Part shown: positions 5,663 through 7,181 of the stretch, piece by piece
Position numbering within the stretch: position 1 is the stretch's first letter
How the letters are laid out: each line of letters begins with the position of its first letter
NCBI GenBank assembly: GCA_025362615.1
Contig: JANYFQ010000044.1
Coordinates: 1-7,181 of the forward strand
DNA: 7,181 nt
DNA from: Hymenobacter sp.
Lineage (GTDB): Bacteria; Bacteroidota; Bacteroidia; Cytophagales; Hymenobacteraceae
Direction of reading: 5' to 3'
The notes under the pieces: generated by a model
What the model was told of the DNA's origin: nothing
Databases searched by the model: none
The model's input: only the letters and a program-made list of their open reading frames with translations
Translations under genes and position numbers: made by a program

Positions 5663-6895
5663 ATGCTTTCCCGCGCCGAATTTCCTTATTTGCAATCCTT
5701 CTTCATCAACGACGCTTACGCGGTGAAAAACCTCGCCGTGCCCATTTTTGAAGGGGCGGAGTTCAAGCATTTAATTCTGACGGGGAAGAATGGGTCGGGG
5801 AAAACGACGGTGCTGCAAGAAATTTCCCATTTAATCAATTATGATACCTTCAATCACCTCTCTGTTGCAGGCGCTATTTTTCAACTGCAAGGGAATCTTA
5901 ATCGTGGCGATAGTGATGATGAAACAATGAAGGGTTGGCGGTCAGCATTGAATTTATTTAGACGTGTTACTCTTGTTTTCTCAAAAAATATTAATTCGGG
6001 CCAGAACCACTTTACCAACCTGAAGAATAAATTTGTTTTGGCCTTTTTTGAAGCCACCCGGAAAGTCATCCTCAAAGACGTTCAGACAATTACCAAAGAA
6101 GCCGACTTAATTACCCAACTCGCGCAAAATAATTCCGATAATTCCCCCGCCGCGCTCTTCAAACAATACCTCGTTAATAAAAAAGTCTTCCAGGTTTTTG
6201 ACGTAATGGAAGGCAATAACGAAGTTGCCCAACAACAAGAAAAGTTTTTTGCTGAATTGGAAATAATGCTGCGCGAAATATTCGACGCGCCGCAATTAAA
6301 ATTAGAATTTGTGCGCGAAAACTTCGAGTTTTATATCCGGCTCGAAGACGGGCGGCGCATTACATTTAACCAACTTTCAGCCGGTTTCTCAGCCTTTTTG
6401 AGCATCTTAACGGACTTGCTCCTCCGCACCGACATCCTCCGCAAACAAGCCAACGATTACACTTACGACCCCTGCGGATTTGTCTTCATCGACGAGCCCG
6501 AAACGCACTTGCACCTGGAAATGCAGTACCAGGTGTTGCCCTGGCTGACGCGGCTTTTTCCCAACCTGCAATTCATCGTCGCTACGCACTCGCCGGCCGT
6601 GGCTTCGAGCATCAAAAACGCCACCGTTTTCGACCTGACCACCGGGCAGGTGCTCGGCGACACGGCCGCCGGCAGCAGCTACTCGGAGCTGATGCTGACG
6701 CATTTTGGGGTGAAGGACGAGTACTCGAACGTGGCCGACGGCATTCTGGCCAGCATCAACCGCATTGTGGCGCTGCCCGACGCGGCGCAGGCCAAACGGG
6801 AGTTGCAGGCGCTGCTGGAGGCGCAGGGGCGCTTCATGTCGGCGGGCCTGCTGCTGGAGGTGGAGGCGCAATTAATTGGCTTGCAAGGAGCGTAG
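5663..6895 (+). CDS. ABC/AAA_21-type ATPase of a Septu-like ATPase-HNH pair (PtuA-like)
   Basis: The 410-residue protein is a P-loop ATPase of the SMC/ABC-like AAA_21 group found in anti-phage systems and in PtuA. Visible motifs are Walker A GKNGSGKT (41-48), an ABC signature-like LSAGFSAFL (238-246), Walker B FVFIDEPE (273-280, D277 and catalytic E278) and the switch histidine H309 in VATHSP. About 190 mostly helical residues, likely a coiled-coil or lid insert, separate Walker A from the signature. Only about 100 residues follow H309, with no TOPRIM nuclease motif, so it is not an OLD/GajA-type nuclease. I chose the ATG at 5663. A longer in-frame reading from 5564 would start inside the palindromic repeat and upstream of the -7 box, and adds a low-complexity PAR-rich peptide. 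The middle of the gene is far more AT-rich than its 3' end. It is shorter than many PtuA proteins, so the exact system is an inference. Confidence 0.85.
   Translation: MLSRAEFPYLQSFFINDAYAVKNLAVPIFEGAEFKHLILTGKNGSGKTTVLQEISHLINYDTFNHLSVAGAIFQLQGNLNRGDSDDETMKGWRSALNLFRRVTLVFSKNINSGQNHFTNLKNKFVLAFFEATRKVILKDVQTITKEADLITQLAQNNSDNSPAALFKQYLVNKKVFQVFDVMEGNNEVAQQQEKFFAELEIMLREIFDAPQLKLEFVRENFEFYIRLEDGRRITFNQLSAGFSAFLSILTDLLLRTDILRKQANDYTYDPCGFVFIDEPETHLHLEMQYQVLPWLTRLFPNLQFIVATHSPAVASSIKNATVFDLTTGQVLGDTAAGSSYSELMLTHFGVKDEYSNVADGILASINRIVALPDAAQAKRELQALLEAQGRFMSAGLLLEVEAQLIGLQGA
6885..6890 (+). promoter_or_regulatory. Shine-Dalgarno site of the HNH gene inside the ATPase 3' end
   Basis: AAGGAG lies seven bases before the ATG at 6898 and is read within the last ATPase codons (Gln-Gly). 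Strong sites of this kind are uncommon in Bacteroidota, and none of the other genes in the window has one this clear. With the two-base gap between stop and start, it points to translational coupling of the two proteins. Confidence 0.7.
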
Positions 6896-6897
6896 CA

Positions 6898-7181
6898 ATG
6901 GTTCGCATTGCCCGCCCCGCTACCCCGCCTGCCGCACTGGCGCAGGCCACGGTGCAAAAGTTTATTGCAGCTTCGGCCGCTTACAAGGCCAACCCCGCTA
7001 CGGCACCCAAGCCCAAGCGCCCGAGCGGTTACCGCACGTCGGACTTGCTGGCCGTATTCGACGCGCATTTTCACGCCAAATGCTACCTCACGGAGCAGAA
7101 ATTCGGCAATTCCTACGAAATGGATGTTGACCATTTTGTGCCCGTCAGTCACGACCCCAGCCGGGTGCTGGACTGGACCAA
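6898..7181 (+). CDS. HNH endonuclease of the ATPase-HNH pair (PtuB-like), 3' end beyond the window
   Basis: The reading frame from ATG 6898 stays open for 94 codons to the window edge. It begins two bases after the ATPase stop and has a strong ribosome-binding site. After an alanine-, proline- and lysine-rich N-terminal stretch (about 5-44), it shows HFHAKCYLTEQ (57-67), then EMDVDHFVPVSHDPS (74-88). D78-H79-F80 with P82 is the DHF-x-P core of HNH nucleases linked to ATPases, in which H79 acts as the general base. The usual C-x-x-C before it is reduced to the single C62. The later N and H residues of the fold would lie outside the window. In Septu, PtuB is the nuclease and PtuA the ATPase; the order and coupling here agree. 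Other ATPase-HNH pairs, including those carried by some retrons, are possible, but no reverse transcriptase or msr-msd is seen here. Confidence 0.85.
   Translation, partial: MVRIARPATPPAALAQATVQKFIAASAAYKANPATAPKPKRPSGYRTSDLLAVFDAHFHAKCYLTEQKFGNSYEMDVDHFVPVSHDPSRVLDWT

Noticed and set aside
5663..6895. OLD-family nuclease or Gabija GajA
   Set aside because: Only about 100 residues follow the switch histidine and no TOPRIM acidic motifs are visible; the adjacent gene is an HNH nuclease and not a UvrD-like helicase.
6876..7130. An 84-codon plus-strand frame over the start of the HNH gene
   Set aside because: It is in a different frame from the HNH gene, begins inside the ATPase 3' end and has no motif; the frame from 6898 carries the HNH core and ribosome-binding site.

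Overview
The window looks like chromosomal DNA from a GC-rich member of the Bacteroidota, most likely a Hymenobacter-like cytophagale. Three things point there. One is an outer-membrane protein that joins a DUF5723-like barrel, thrombospondin type-3 repeats and an OmpA domain. Another is a Bacteroidota-type TAnnTTTG promoter element. The third is that Shine-Dalgarno sites are mostly absent. The genus is an inference. All six supported genes are on the + strand.

Layout: (1) 1-87 is a GC-rich palindromic repeat made of two hairpins, the first cut by the window edge. (2) 132-2815 holds three closely spaced genes: hemE (uroporphyrinogen decarboxylase, complete), an Rpn/PD-(D/E)XK putative transposase-nuclease, and a PAP2-family membrane phosphatase. 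The gaps are 24 and 44 bases, so they may be co-transcribed although their functions are unrelated. (3) 2816-3040 is a 224-base gap with no gene seen. (4) 3041-5515 is a large OmpA-family outer-membrane protein with a GTG start, a signal peptide, a barrel-like region, seven TSP3 calcium-binding repeats and a peptidoglycan-binding domain. (5) 5520-5622 is a second copy of the two-hairpin repeat, built from the same 13-base arm as the one at 1-87. (6) 5663-7181 is a two-gene unit: an ABC/AAA_21-type ATPase of 410 residues, then an HNH endonuclease that runs off the window end. Two bases separate the two genes, and a strong AAGGAG site lies inside the end of the ATPase gene.

The ATPase-HNH pair has the organisation of Septu (PtuA-PtuB) anti-phage systems and is the best candidate for an interesting system. 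The central part of its ATPase gene is much more AT-rich (30-35% GC in sampled 60-base blocks) than its 3' end (72% in one block) and the surrounding genes, which suggests horizontal acquisition or a mosaic gene. The Rpn gene belongs to a family with reported phage-defence members, so two accessory elements sit among housekeeping and envelope genes here. The 13-base palindrome arm, with seven full copies at two distant loci, looks like a REP/BIME-like dispersed repeat family.
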